A DNA stretch of 26,933 nucleotides, from assembly GCA_905193155.1 (NCBI GenBank), contig CAJJNQ010000035.1:1-26933 (forward strand), read 5' to 3'. The position numbers and the translations under genes are program-made. Below the pieces are notes generated by a model, which did not search any database, had not been told where the DNA came from, and saw nothing but the letters and a program-made list of their open reading frames with translations. Source of the stretch: an uncultured Christensenella sp. (GTDB lineage Bacteria; Bacillota; Clostridia; Christensenellales; UBA1750). This document shows positions 1 through 7,107 of this stretch, piece by piece (position 1 is the stretch's first letter; each line of letters opens with the position of its first letter).

Positions 1-26
1 GCCTGCCGCTCTCCGGAGCGGCAGGC
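1..26 (-). terminator. Hairpin, probable terminator of the HTH gene
   Basis: A perfect 11-bp stem (GCCTGCCGCTC / GAGCGGCAGGC) with a TCCG loop lies 18 bases beyond the stop codon of the minus-strand HTH gene. The T-run expected in the minus direction would lie left of position 1, outside the window, so intrinsic termination is inferred from the stem and its position only. Confidence 0.6.
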
Positions 27-44
27 GATGCTTTATGGATGCGA

Positions 45-506
45 TTATTTCAGCAGGTTCAGCACAGCGGCGGCGATGGACGGGGTGGAAAAGAGCGTGA
101 ATCGCGCGCGGCGCTCCTTTTCCGAATACTCGAAGTGGACGCGAGCCGCATCGGAAGAGGGCGGGCAGGCGGAAAAATAATCGCTGACCTTTTCGTTGCA
201 GGCATCTGCTTCTTCGCGGGAGAGGTAGAGATCGACGACGGTGCAGGCCTGGCGCTCACCTTCGGAGGCGGGGTTCACGCCGTCGATAAAATCGAGTATA
301 TCCAGCTTCCATTGCTTGGTCACCGATGCTCTGACGTCGCTCCGGTGGAAGAAGTTCATGATATCCTGCGAGGTGAAACGCCACTGACCGCCGACCTTCT
401 GGCCGGTCAGCAGTCCATTGCGCAGATAGTTGCGGATGCTGCGGTCGGAAAGCGAAGTCATTTCGGCGATATCGGCGATGGTAAAAAGTTTTTCCAATTT
501 GTTCAT
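45..506 (-). CDS. Helix-turn-helix (MerR/excisionase-type) DNA-binding protein
   Basis: A protein of 153 residues. Residues about 8-52 read as a MerR/excisionase helix-turn-helix: FTIADIAEMTSLSDRSIRNY followed by a short wing (GLLTGQKVGGQWRF) and a closing helix (SQDIMNFF). This domain binds DNA as a regulator or recombination accessory factor. The remaining roughly 100 residues contain a charged segment ending in a hydrophobic helix (SIAAAVLNLL) and match nothing I recognise. The ATG at 506 was chosen because AAGGAG lies 8 bases upstream; the frame stays open further upstream but has no comparable ribosome binding site and would cross the promoter. It is divergent from marR, and its own promoter leaves a leader of about 110 bases. 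The target is unknown; a local chromosomal regulator is more likely than a phage excisionase since no phage genes adjoin it. Confidence 0.8.
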   Translation of the reverse strand: MNKLEKLFTIADIAEMTSLSDRSIRNYLRNGLLTGQKVGGQWRFTSQDIMNFFHRSDVRASVTKQWKLDILDFIDGVNPASEGERQACTVVDLYLSREEADACNEKVSDYFSACPPSSDAARVHFEYSEKERRARFTLFSTPSIAAAVLNLLK

Positions 507-623
507 GAGGCAGGCTCCTTGCAGATGAAAAAGATTTGACCGGATGAAAGTCTGCTGACGCACTGCGGCGCCTATGCGGCGCATCAGCCCCGTGAGCGGA
601 CCGATCTTCCGCTCGTGAGGACA

Positions 624-652
624 AGTATAAAGAAAAGCAACCGGCGGGTCAA
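624..652 (-). promoter_or_regulatory. Promoter of the HTH gene
   Basis: On the minus strand TTGACC (647-652) and TATACT (624-629) are separated by exactly 17 bases, a near-consensus vegetative promoter. It gives a leader of about 110 bases before the ATG at 506, containing a short stem (CTGATGC / GCGTCAG) and the octamer GCGCCGCA twice. The 317-base gap 507-823 holds this promoter, the marR promoter and the marR palindrome; I see no gene in it. Confidence 0.7.
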
Positions 653-725
653 CGCGCGTTTTCCTGTGTTTTCCTAAATTTTCATAGCATAAATCAGAAA
701 ACTGAAAATTTTCCGAGGACAGCCC

Positions 726-754
726 TTGAACTCTTTCTGTGGTTGTGTTACACT
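726..754 (+). promoter_or_regulatory. Promoter of the marR-ABC operon
   Basis: TTGAAC (726-731) and TACACT (749-754) are 17 bases apart, each matching four of six consensus positions. A transcript would start near 761, just before the palindrome at 767-782. Confidence 0.5.
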
Positions 755-766
755 TTCGGCAAAATA

Positions 767-782
767 AGTTGTAGGTACAACT
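767..782. promoter_or_regulatory. Palindromic operator in the marR leader
   Basis: AGTTGTAGGTACAACT is an inverted repeat with 7-bp arms and a 2-bp centre. It lies just downstream of the predicted marR promoter and about 40 bases before the preferred start codon, the position and size expected for a MarR-family operator used for autorepression. The binding protein is inferred from position only. Confidence 0.55.
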
Positions 783-823
783 AGATGGTTGACGCTGCAA
801 GCAAAAAGAGAGGGAAAGATCCT

Positions 824-1300
824 ATGGAGCACCCGGCGAGGAAAATCACGAAGATTGCCCGCGAGGCGGAGCATTTGGTGCTGCTGGCGCTGCGCGGGGA
901 CGGCGTAGGCACGGCGGAGATCGACTGCATCCACGCGGTGCGGCATCACCCGGGCGTGACGCAGGCGGAACTGACGGAAACGCTCAATTCCGACAAGGCG
1001 GCCATCGCGCGCCGTACGGCAAGCCTGGAGCGCAAGGGATACCTGCGGCGCGAGCCCAATCCCAAGGATGGGCGCAGCCAGCTGCTCTATCCGACGGAGA
1101 AGGCGGAGGGATTGCGCGATGCAAAGGCCGAAGCGGAGAGCGCTTTTTACGACTACCTGATGGAAGGATTGAACGATGCACAAAAGGAAGCGTTCTTTGA
1201 AGCGCTGGACGCTGTTTACCGCCGCTCCAAGGAGGAAAGCCGCGCGGGATTCCCGCACATCAAGGAAAAGCTGGAGGAGAAAGCTCATGCGGAAAAATGA
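824..1300 (+). CDS. MarR-family transcriptional regulator
   Basis: A protein of 158 residues with MarR architecture: N-terminal dimerisation helix, winged HTH at about residues 42-95 (VTQAELTETLNSDKAAIARR, then SLERKGYLRREPNPKDGRSQ, the usual beta-wing with its D-R pair), and C-terminal dimerisation helices. MarR proteins are usually repressors released by small ligands. The ATG at 824 is preferred because GAGAGGGAA precedes it; an in-frame ATG at 785 has no ribosome binding site and directly abuts the palindrome. The 3' end overlaps the downstream ABC gene by 14 bases, so the three genes form one operon, the classical arrangement of a MarR repressor controlling a multidrug exporter. The inducer cannot be told from sequence. 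Confidence 0.92.
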   Translation: MEHPARKITKIAREAEHLVLLALRGDGVGTAEIDCIHAVRHHPGVTQAELTETLNSDKAAIARRTASLERKGYLRREPNPKDGRSQLLYPTEKAEGLRDAKAEAESAFYDYLMEGLNDAQKEAFFEALDAVYRRSKEESRAGFPHIKEKLEEKAHAEK

Positions 1301-3035
1301 GAAAACTGCCTTCCAACCGGACCGCATCGGCGCGTATTTCCGGCTGGAATGGCTGCCGCTGACTTTTGTAACGCTGACTGGACTCATCTACAACATTGGT
1401 CTGCTCGCCGGGCCTTGGTTCGAGGGCCGAATGGCACAGTGCCTGGCCGATATCCTGGGCGGCAATCAGACCGCCGCGTCCATGGCGGTGCTGGTCGGGG
1501 CGTATATCGCCGTGACGCTGCTGGTGCAGGCGGCGCGCTTCGTCAAGCGGTATTATGTGCGGCGCTTTGCCAACAACATCAACCGCCGCATGAAGGGCGT
1601 GCTCTATGCCAACCTGATCCGCTGCAGCCGTGCGGAATTGGAAAACGAAGGCGCGGGCGAATGGATGACCAAGGCCATTTCCGACGTGGACGACTGTGCG
1701 GAGGGCATGCGCAAATTCACCACAGAGATTTTTGATACCGGCGTTGCGCTGGTGGGCTATGCAGTGATGCTGTTCGTCTACGATTGGCGGCTGGCGCTGC
1801 TGTGCATGATCTTCCCGCCGGTTTCCTATATCTGCGCGGAGTGGATGAAAAAGCCCGTGCAGCGCGCGAGTGCGGCATATAAAAAGGCCGCTTCCGCGCT
1901 CAGCGCCGCGACGCTCGACCGCGCGCGCAATGCCGTGACCTACCGCGTCTACGGCTGCGAGAACGCGCGGGAAGAGCGCTACGAAGAGGCGCTGGGCGGC
2001 TATGAGCGCTCCGCTGTGCGCGCGAACGTCTGGCAATCCGCGCTGCCGCCGCTGTATCTGGTGGTGTCGAACCTGAGCGTGCTGTTCATCCTCTGGTTCG
2101 GCGCAAAGAACGTGCTGGGCACGGGCTGGCGCGCGTGGGACATCGCGGCGATTACGACCTTTCTCTCCTGCTTTGTCAAAATGGCGACCAAATCCTCCAA
2201 GGCGGCGAAGCTGTTCAATGCGGTGCAGCGCGCGGAAGTTTCCTGGAAGCGCATCAAGCCCCTGATGAAAACGCCGGAGGAGCTTGCGCCGCTGCAAATC
2301 CCGGCCGGGCAAACGGTGGAAGCGCAGAACCTCTCTTTTGCCTATGAGGGCGGGGAGAACATCTTTTCCGGCCTGTCCTTTGCGGCGCAGCCCGGCGAGA
2401 TCATCGGCGTGACCGGGCCGGTTGCCTGTGGTAAATCGACGCTGGGATGCGTGTTTCTGAGCGAAAGACCCTATGGCGGCTCTGTGCGCATCGGCGGGAA
2501 GGAGCTGAAGGACTTTGCGCCGCGGGAGATTGCGGAGACGATCGGTTATCTCGGCCACGATCCGGAGCTTTGGAACGACACGGTGGAGGCCAACGTGCTC
2601 TGCGGCGACGAGGGCGACGCGATGCAGTGGCTGAAAATGACCGCGCTGGACGATGAGGTGCGCGCGATGGAACAGGGGCTGAAAACCGTGGTCGGCAGCA
2701 GCGGCGTGCGCCTATCCGGCGGGCAGGCGCAGCGGCTGGCGCTGGCCAGAACGTTGGCGCACCCGCGCCCGGTGCTCGTGCTGGACGACCCGTTTTCCGC
2801 GCTCGACCGGGGGACGGAGGATGCGGTGTTTGCCCGGCTCAAGGAATATGCGAAAGACAAGGTAGTGCTGTTGATTTCGCACAGGCTCTACCATTTCCCC
2901 GAAATGAAGCGGGTGATCTTCATGGCGGACGGCGCGGTGACGATCGGCACGCATGCGCAGCTGTGCGAAAAGGTTCCGGCCTATCGCAGCCTGTATGAAA
3001 GCCAGACGGGAGGTGCTTCGCGTGAAGAAGAATAA
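1287..3035 (+). CDS. ABC exporter half-transporter, degenerate-site subunit (pair 1)
   Basis: A protein of 582 residues: about six membrane segments in the first 320 residues, then a nucleotide-binding domain. Visible motifs are Walker A GPVACGKS (from 377), signature LSGGQ (476-480), Walker B LVLDD (ending D500-D501) and the H-loop histidine (H532). Two catalytic positions are non-standard: the glutamate after Walker B is Asp501, and the Q-loop reads YLGHDPELW, with His where Gln is usual. This is the pattern of the degenerate-site subunit in heterodimeric exporters of the BmrCD/TM287-288 type. The ATG at 1287 has GGAGGAG in front and overlaps marR. The partner is encoded immediately downstream. 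Export of drugs or other amphiphilic compounds is likely from family and MarR linkage; the substrate is unknown. Confidence 0.92.
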   Translation: MRKNEKTAFQPDRIGAYFRLEWLPLTFVTLTGLIYNIGLLAGPWFEGRMAQCLADILGGNQTAASMAVLVGAYIAVTLLVQAARFVKRYYVRRFANNINRRMKGVLYANLIRCSRAELENEGAGEWMTKAISDVDDCAEGMRKFTTEIFDTGVALVGYAVMLFVYDWRLALLCMIFPPVSYICAEWMKKPVQRASAAYKKAASALSAATLDRARNAVTYRVYGCENAREERYEEALGGYERSAVRANVWQSALPPLYLVVSNLSVLFILWFGAKNVLGTGWRAWDIAAITTFLSCFVKMATKSSKAAKLFNAVQRAEVSWKRIKPLMKTPEELAPLQIPAGQTVEAQNLSFAYEGGENIFSGLSFAAQPGEIIGVTGPVACGKSTLGCVFLSERPYGGSVRIGGKELKDFAPREIAETIGYLGHDPELWNDTVEANVLCGDEGDAMQWLKMTALDDEVRAMEQGLKTVVGSSGVRLSGGQAQRLALARTLAHPRPVLVLDDPFSALDRGTEDAVFARLKEYAKDKVVLLISHRLYHFPEMKRVIFMADGAVTIGTHAQLCEKVPAYRSLYESQTGGASREEE

Positions 3036-4665
3036 AAAAGGCGTGTTTGCCGCCGTTCGGTCTGCCGCGGCGACGCATAAGCTGCTCAGCACGGGCACGC
3101 TGCTGTGCACGGCGGCCTCGGTGCTGGCTTCCCTGCTGCCTCCGCTGCTGTTGGGACAGGTGATCGATAAACTGACCGGCGGCGTAGCGCTGACCTTCGG
3201 CGCGGTGCTGGCGTATTTCGGCAGCCTGGCGCTGGAAGGCGCGCTGGCTTCCGGGCAGGAGATTCTGCTGGAGATGTTCGGCCAGAAGATGACGCACGCG
3301 CTGCGCTCCGAAATGTCGCAGAAGCTGACGCATCTGGAAGCATCGACGCTGGCGGGGCAGAATCCCGGCGAGATTGCCGCGCGGTTCTCCGGCGATGTCG
3401 ACACGGTGGAGGCGCTGTTTACCTCCGGCGTGATCTCGATGGCAGCAGATGTCTGCCGCCTGATCTCGATTTTTGCGGTCATTGCCGTCAAGAACACGGG
3501 GCTTGCGTTGCTGTTGCTCCTCGTGTTGCCGGTGCTGACGGTCTTTACGCGCCATGTGCAGAAGCGCATGCTGGCGGCGCAGCTTGAAAACCGCCGCGCG
3601 GTCGCCGGCATCTCCGGCCAGGTGCCCGAAGCGCTGCACAACATCCGGACCATCCACGCGCTCGGTCTGGAAAACTACATGGAAAAGCGCTATGACCGCC
3701 GCATCGGCGAGAGCTATGCCGCGGTGGAAAAGACAAATTTCTATGACGCGATCTATTCGCCCGTTGTTCTGGGGATCAACGCCGCAGTGGTCGGCATCGT
3801 GATGCTGCTCTCCGCTTCCGGAAACGCGAAGGTGCTGGCGCTGTTCGGCATGTCGGTCGGTACGTCGGTCACGGTCATCAACTATATTTCCCGCATCTTT
3901 ACCCCCATCGAGAGCCTGGGTATGGAGATCCAGACCATTCAGTCCGCCATGGCAGGCGTCAAGCGCATCGACGCATTTCTGGCGCAACCGGAACGCGTGA
4001 TCCCCGAAGAATGCCGGAGGGAAAGTCCGCGCGGGGACGTGGTACTCTCTCACGTCACGTTTGGCTACGACGAGCACGCTGTGCTGTCGGATTTGTCCTT
4101 TACCGTGAAATCCGGCGAGCAGGTAACGCTGGTCGGCCGCACGGGTGCGGGCAAGAGCACCGTGTTCCGGCTGCTACTGGGGCTTTATAAGCCGGAAAAA
4201 GGCGCGCTCACCATCGGCGGCGTGGACGTTTCCGACATCACGGACGGCGAGCGCCGTGGCTGCATCGACTGCGTGGAGCAGCACTTTGCCAGAGTACCCG
4301 GCACCGTGGTGGATCAGATCGCGCTGGGCGATAAACGCATCACGCGCGAGAGGGCGGAAAAGGCCGCGCACCTGGCCGGGCTGGACGGCGTGATTCGTTC
4401 CTTTCCGCAGGGGTATGACACGCCCTGCTCGGACGGCATGTTCTCGCAGGGAGAATGGCAGCTGCTCTCCATCGCGCGCGCTGTCGCCGCAGACCCTGCC
4501 GTGCTGCTGTTGGACGAGATCACGGCCAATCTCGATGCGGAAACCGAGGCTCGCGTGATGGAGGCGCTTCGCCGCGCGTCGGAAGGGCGCACCGTGCTCT
4601 CCATTTCTCACCGCGTCTACGAAACGTTGGGCGGACGGACGATCCGCATCGGCGAGGAAGCATAG
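3022..4665 (+). CDS. ABC exporter half-transporter, catalytic-site subunit (pair 1)
   Basis: A protein of 547 residues with N-terminal membrane segments and a C-terminal nucleotide-binding domain: Walker A GRTGAGKS (from 372), a Q-loop glutamine in VEQHFARV, Walker B LLLDE (D498-E499) and H-loop His530. The signature is FSQGE (474-478) instead of LSGGQ. Its intact Walker B pairs with the canonical signature of the partner and its altered signature faces the partner's altered Walker B, as expected for a heterodimer with one active and one degenerate ATP site. The GTG at 3022 is chosen because GGGAGG lies 8 bases upstream; it overlaps the previous gene by 14 bases, implying translational coupling. 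A terminator follows. Confidence 0.92.
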   Translation: MKKNKKGVFAAVRSAAATHKLLSTGTLLCTAASVLASLLPPLLLGQVIDKLTGGVALTFGAVLAYFGSLALEGALASGQEILLEMFGQKMTHALRSEMSQKLTHLEASTLAGQNPGEIAARFSGDVDTVEALFTSGVISMAADVCRLISIFAVIAVKNTGLALLLLLVLPVLTVFTRHVQKRMLAAQLENRRAVAGISGQVPEALHNIRTIHALGLENYMEKRYDRRIGESYAAVEKTNFYDAIYSPVVLGINAAVVGIVMLLSASGNAKVLALFGMSVGTSVTVINYISRIFTPIESLGMEIQTIQSAMAGVKRIDAFLAQPERVIPEECRRESPRGDVVLSHVTFGYDEHAVLSDLSFTVKSGEQVTLVGRTGAGKSTVFRLLLGLYKPEKGALTIGGVDVSDITDGERRGCIDCVEQHFARVPGTVVDQIALGDKRITRERAEKAAHLAGLDGVIRSFPQGYDTPCSDGMFSQGEWQLLSIARAVAADPAVLLLDEITANLDAETEARVMEALRRASEGRTVLSISHRVYETLGGRTIRIGEEA

Positions 4666-4679
4666 AGATAGAAGAAAAA

Positions 4680-4707
4680 GCGATTGCAGAAACGCAATCG
4701 CATTTTT
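4680..4707. terminator. Bidirectional terminator between convergent operons
   Basis: GCGATTGC (4680-4687), a 6-base loop and GCAATCGC (4694-4701) are followed by ATTTTT on the plus strand. On the minus strand the stem is followed by TTTTTCTTC. It lies between the convergent stops at 4665 and 4716 and can serve both operons. Confidence 0.85.
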
Positions 4708-4715
4708 GACGTTTG

Positions 4716-5102
4716 TCAGTCTTCGGCACGGAGGGTTTTGACGCCGAGAAGAAAATAGATCAGATGGCAAATCCAGATCACGCCGAGAATTGTGCAGGGA
4801 ATCCACAGTCCCTTGCGTAACATCAGTGCAAAGCCGAGGCCCATGAGGAGCGTCACGGAGGAGAGGATCGTGACCTTGGCGCGGATCGTCATTCCTTTTT
4901 TCTGCACGAAGGATTCCAGGTGCTTTTTGTACATCCTGGTGCCGATGAACCAATCGTGGAGTTTTTGCGAGGAGTTGGCAAAGCAGAACACCGTCAAAAG
5001 AAAGAAGGGCACCGTCGGCAAAACGGGCAGCACGATGCCGATGCAGCCCAGCGCAAGGCTTACGCAGCCGACAATTAGAAAAATCATTCGTTTGATCGTC
5101 AC
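4716..5102 (-). CDS. DUF454 (YbaN-like) small membrane protein
   Basis: A protein of 128 residues. The N-terminal half has the DUF454 pattern: a hydrophobic segment with GCVSLALGCIGIVLPVLPT, then PFFLLTVFCFANSSQKLHDW, then a polar stretch (GTRMYKKHLESF). Two further membrane segments follow (ILSSVTLLMGLGFALML and WIPCTILGVIWICHLIYFLL). DUF454 proteins are inner-membrane proteins of unknown function, often near haem or stress genes. The GTG at 5102 is preferred: GGAG lies 8 bases upstream and the GTG overlaps the stop codon of the preceding gene (GTGA), implying coupled translation; an ATG five codons later is the alternative. It is the last gene of the CydDC-like operon. Confidence 0.85.
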   Translation of the reverse strand: MTIKRMIFLIVGCVSLALGCIGIVLPVLPTVPFFLLTVFCFANSSQKLHDWFIGTRMYKKHLESFVQKKGMTIRAKVTILSSVTLLMGLGFALMLRKGLWIPCTILGVIWICHLIYFLLGVKTLRAED

Positions 5103-5440
5103 GGCATTTTCTCCAATCGTTTCTTTTCGCGTCGAGTTTCGATCACATGGCGAATCGCGGCGACGGGATGCACAAACAGCATCCGTGGGCCGGAAAAACG
5201 CATGACCGCGCGAATCTTTTCGCGCATTTCGGGCTTGTAGCAGTGAACGCGGCAGTTGGAGCAGAAGGTTTTGGTTTCCATAAAAGGGCAGTGCTCCGAT
5301 CGGCTGCGGGCGTAAGATTCCAAAGCGGCGCAGTCGGAGCAAAGCGTGCCGCGCGTGCGATGCTTTTTGCGGCAGTAGAGCGCGATCATCTGGGAGACCA
5401 TGCGCTTTTCCCGCTCGCGCTTCAGGGCGATATTCTTCAT
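5099..5440 (-). CDS. YgbA-like nitrous oxide-stimulated promoter family protein
   Basis: A protein of 113 residues matching the YgbA_NO family: an N-terminal basic helix with MVSQMIALYCRKKH, then LCSDCAALESYARSRSEHCP, then KTFCSNCRVHCYKPEMREKI and the conserved RFSGPRMLFVHP. Six cysteines and nearby histidines suggest a metal or thiol site; no membrane segment is seen. In enterobacteria ygbA is induced by nitric oxide through NsrR; the biochemical function is not established. The ATG at 5440 shares one base with the stop of the upstream ABC gene, and the stop overlaps the start of the DUF454 gene, so all are translated from one message. Presence here hints at nitrosative or thiol stress. Confidence 0.88.
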   Translation of the reverse strand: MKNIALKREREKRMVSQMIALYCRKKHRTRGTLCSDCAALESYARSRSEHCPFMETKTFCSNCRVHCYKPEMREKIRAVMRFSGPRMLFVHPVAAIRHVIETRREKKRLEKMP

Positions 5441-7107
5441 CAGCTCATTCTCCCGTGTTCGACGGAGTAGACTTTGTCCGCAATCCGCATGGTGGAGGCG
5501 CGGTGGGAGACGAGCAGGACGGTCTTGCCCGCGCACGCCTGATCCAGAGAGCGCAGGATGATCGCTTCATTCAGGCTGTCCAAATTGCTCGTCGGCTCGT
5601 CCAGCAGCATCAGGTCTGCATTGTGCAGGAACGCGCGCGCCAGGCCGAGCCGCTGGCGTTCCCCGCCGGAGAGCATATCGCCCAGTTCTCCCACCGGCGT
5701 ATCGTAGCCCCGCGGCAGCGCCTGAATGAAATCGTGTACAGAAGCCTTTTGGCAGGCTGCGGTCAACTCCTCATCGGTTGCGTCGGGCTTGGCGATGAGC
5801 AGATTTTTGCGGATGCTGTCGCGGAAGAGGTGCGTCTCCTGTGTCACGAAACTCTCCATGCGGCGCAGGTTGTCCGTGTTGATGCGGGCGACCTCCGTGC
5901 CGGAAATCGTCACGCGCCCCTGCTGCACATCCCAAAAGCGCATCAGCAGCTTGAGCAGCGTGGACTTGCCGCTGCCGCTGCGGCCGACGATGCCGATCAC
6001 CGCGCCCTTGGGCGCCTGCACCGATACGTCGGTCAGTATGTTCTCGCCGCCGTAGGAGAAGGTGACATGTTCGGCGGACGCGCCGTCAAAGCTCACTTCC
6101 GGCTGGCCGGTCACTGCGCTGACCGCCGGGGTTTCGTCCAGTATGTCGAGCACGCGGTTGCCCGCCGCAAAGGTGTTTTGCAGCGTTGCGCCCAGCGCGG
6201 ACAGCGCAATGGTCGGTCCGAAGGAGGAAAACAGCGCCAGCGTCGGGATCACCACACCGTCAAACCCGATTTGTCCTTGGCGGTAGAGCAGCGCGGAAAC
6301 CAGCAGCATGATGAGGTCAAACAGCAGAATCGCCGTGTTCGTCACCGCCATGTTGCGGCCGGAAACCCGCTTCATGCGTGACTCCTCTTCGGAGAGCGCG
6401 TCGGTGCGGGCGTTCATTCCATCAAGGCGCTGTGCGCCGCAGCCGAACTGGATGGTTTCCGAAAGGCCGCGCAGGCTGTCCAACACAAAGCCGGAAAGCG
6501 CGCCGGATTCCGTGCGGAACCGCAGCCCGTTATCGCTGGAAAGACGCGAGGTGACAAGGGGCACGATCACGCCCACCGTGACATACGCCAGCAGCGCGAG
6601 GCATCCCAACAGCGGATGGTAGCTGCCGATGAAGCCGCAGAGAATCACCGTGAACAGCAGCGCGATGGCTGCGGGGGAGATGGTGTGCGCATAAAAGACT
6701 TCCAGAAGCTCGATATCGGAGGTGATGACCGAGATCAGGTCGCCCTTGTCGCGCCCTTCGAGCTTGGCGGGGCAGAGGCGGCGCAGCGCGCGAAAGACGT
6801 GATCGCGAATCAGCGCCAGGAGCTTGAAGGCGATAAAGTGGTTGCACGCCTGCTCCGCATAGCGGAAACCGCCGCGCACCAGCGCAAACACCAGCACGCA
6901 GATAAAGACCGCCGTGAGCGCAACGGGAGTCCGGAACCCCAGCAGGTCGAGCACAGCGTAGCCGCCGAAGATCGTGATGAAGCTCGCGCAGAGATGCCCC
7001 ACCAGACCCATCAAGATCGCCAAAGCCATATAGCCGGCCAGCGGCTTGACCAAGCCGATCAGCCGGAGCATGACGGTAAAGCCGCTGCGTTTCTTTTGCG
7101 TGTTCAT
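5440..7107 (-). CDS. ABC exporter subunit, CydC-like (pair 2)
   Basis: A protein of 555 residues with about six membrane segments followed by a complete ATPase domain: Walker A GRSGSGKS (near residue 372), Q-loop FVTQETHLF, signature LSGGERQR, Walker B LMLLDEP and H-loop SHR. The general layout and short N-terminus resemble the CydC subunit of thiol (cysteine/glutathione) exporters and related Firmicute transporters. Unlike pairs 1 and 3, no catalytic residue is altered. The start ATG at 7107 overlaps the stop of the CydD-like gene (ATGA). Substrate assignment to thiols or haem is inference from family resemblance and from the co-transcribed YgbA homologue; multidrug export is possible. Confidence 0.88.
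   Translation of the reverse strand: MNTQKKRSGFTVMLRLIGLVKPLAGYMALAILMGLVGHLCASFITIFGGYAVLDLLGFRTPVALTAVFICVLVFALVRGGFRYAEQACNHFIAFKLLALIRDHVFRALRRLCPAKLEGRDKGDLISVITSDIELLEVFYAHTISPAAIALLFTVILCGFIGSYHPLLGCLALLAYVTVGVIVPLVTSRLSSDNGLRFRTESGALSGFVLDSLRGLSETIQFGCGAQRLDGMNARTDALSEEESRMKRVSGRNMAVTNTAILLFDLIMLLVSALLYRQGQIGFDGVVIPTLALFSSFGPTIALSALGATLQNTFAAGNRVLDILDETPAVSAVTGQPEVSFDGASAEHVTFSYGGENILTDVSVQAPKGAVIGIVGRSGSGKSTLLKLLMRFWDVQQGRVTISGTEVARINTDNLRRMESFVTQETHLFRDSIRKNLLIAKPDATDEELTAACQKASVHDFIQALPRGYDTPVGELGDMLSGGERQRLGLARAFLHNADLMLLDEPTSNLDSLNEAIILRSLDQACAGKTVLLVSHRASTMRIADKVYSVEHGRMS

Noticed and set aside
1260..2558. A 432-codon open frame on the minus strand
   Set aside because: It is antisense to the first ABC gene and has no protein-like features.
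2920..4077. A 385-codon open frame on the minus strand
   Set aside because: It is antisense to the pair 1 exporter genes, with a His/Arg/Gln-rich low-complexity translation.
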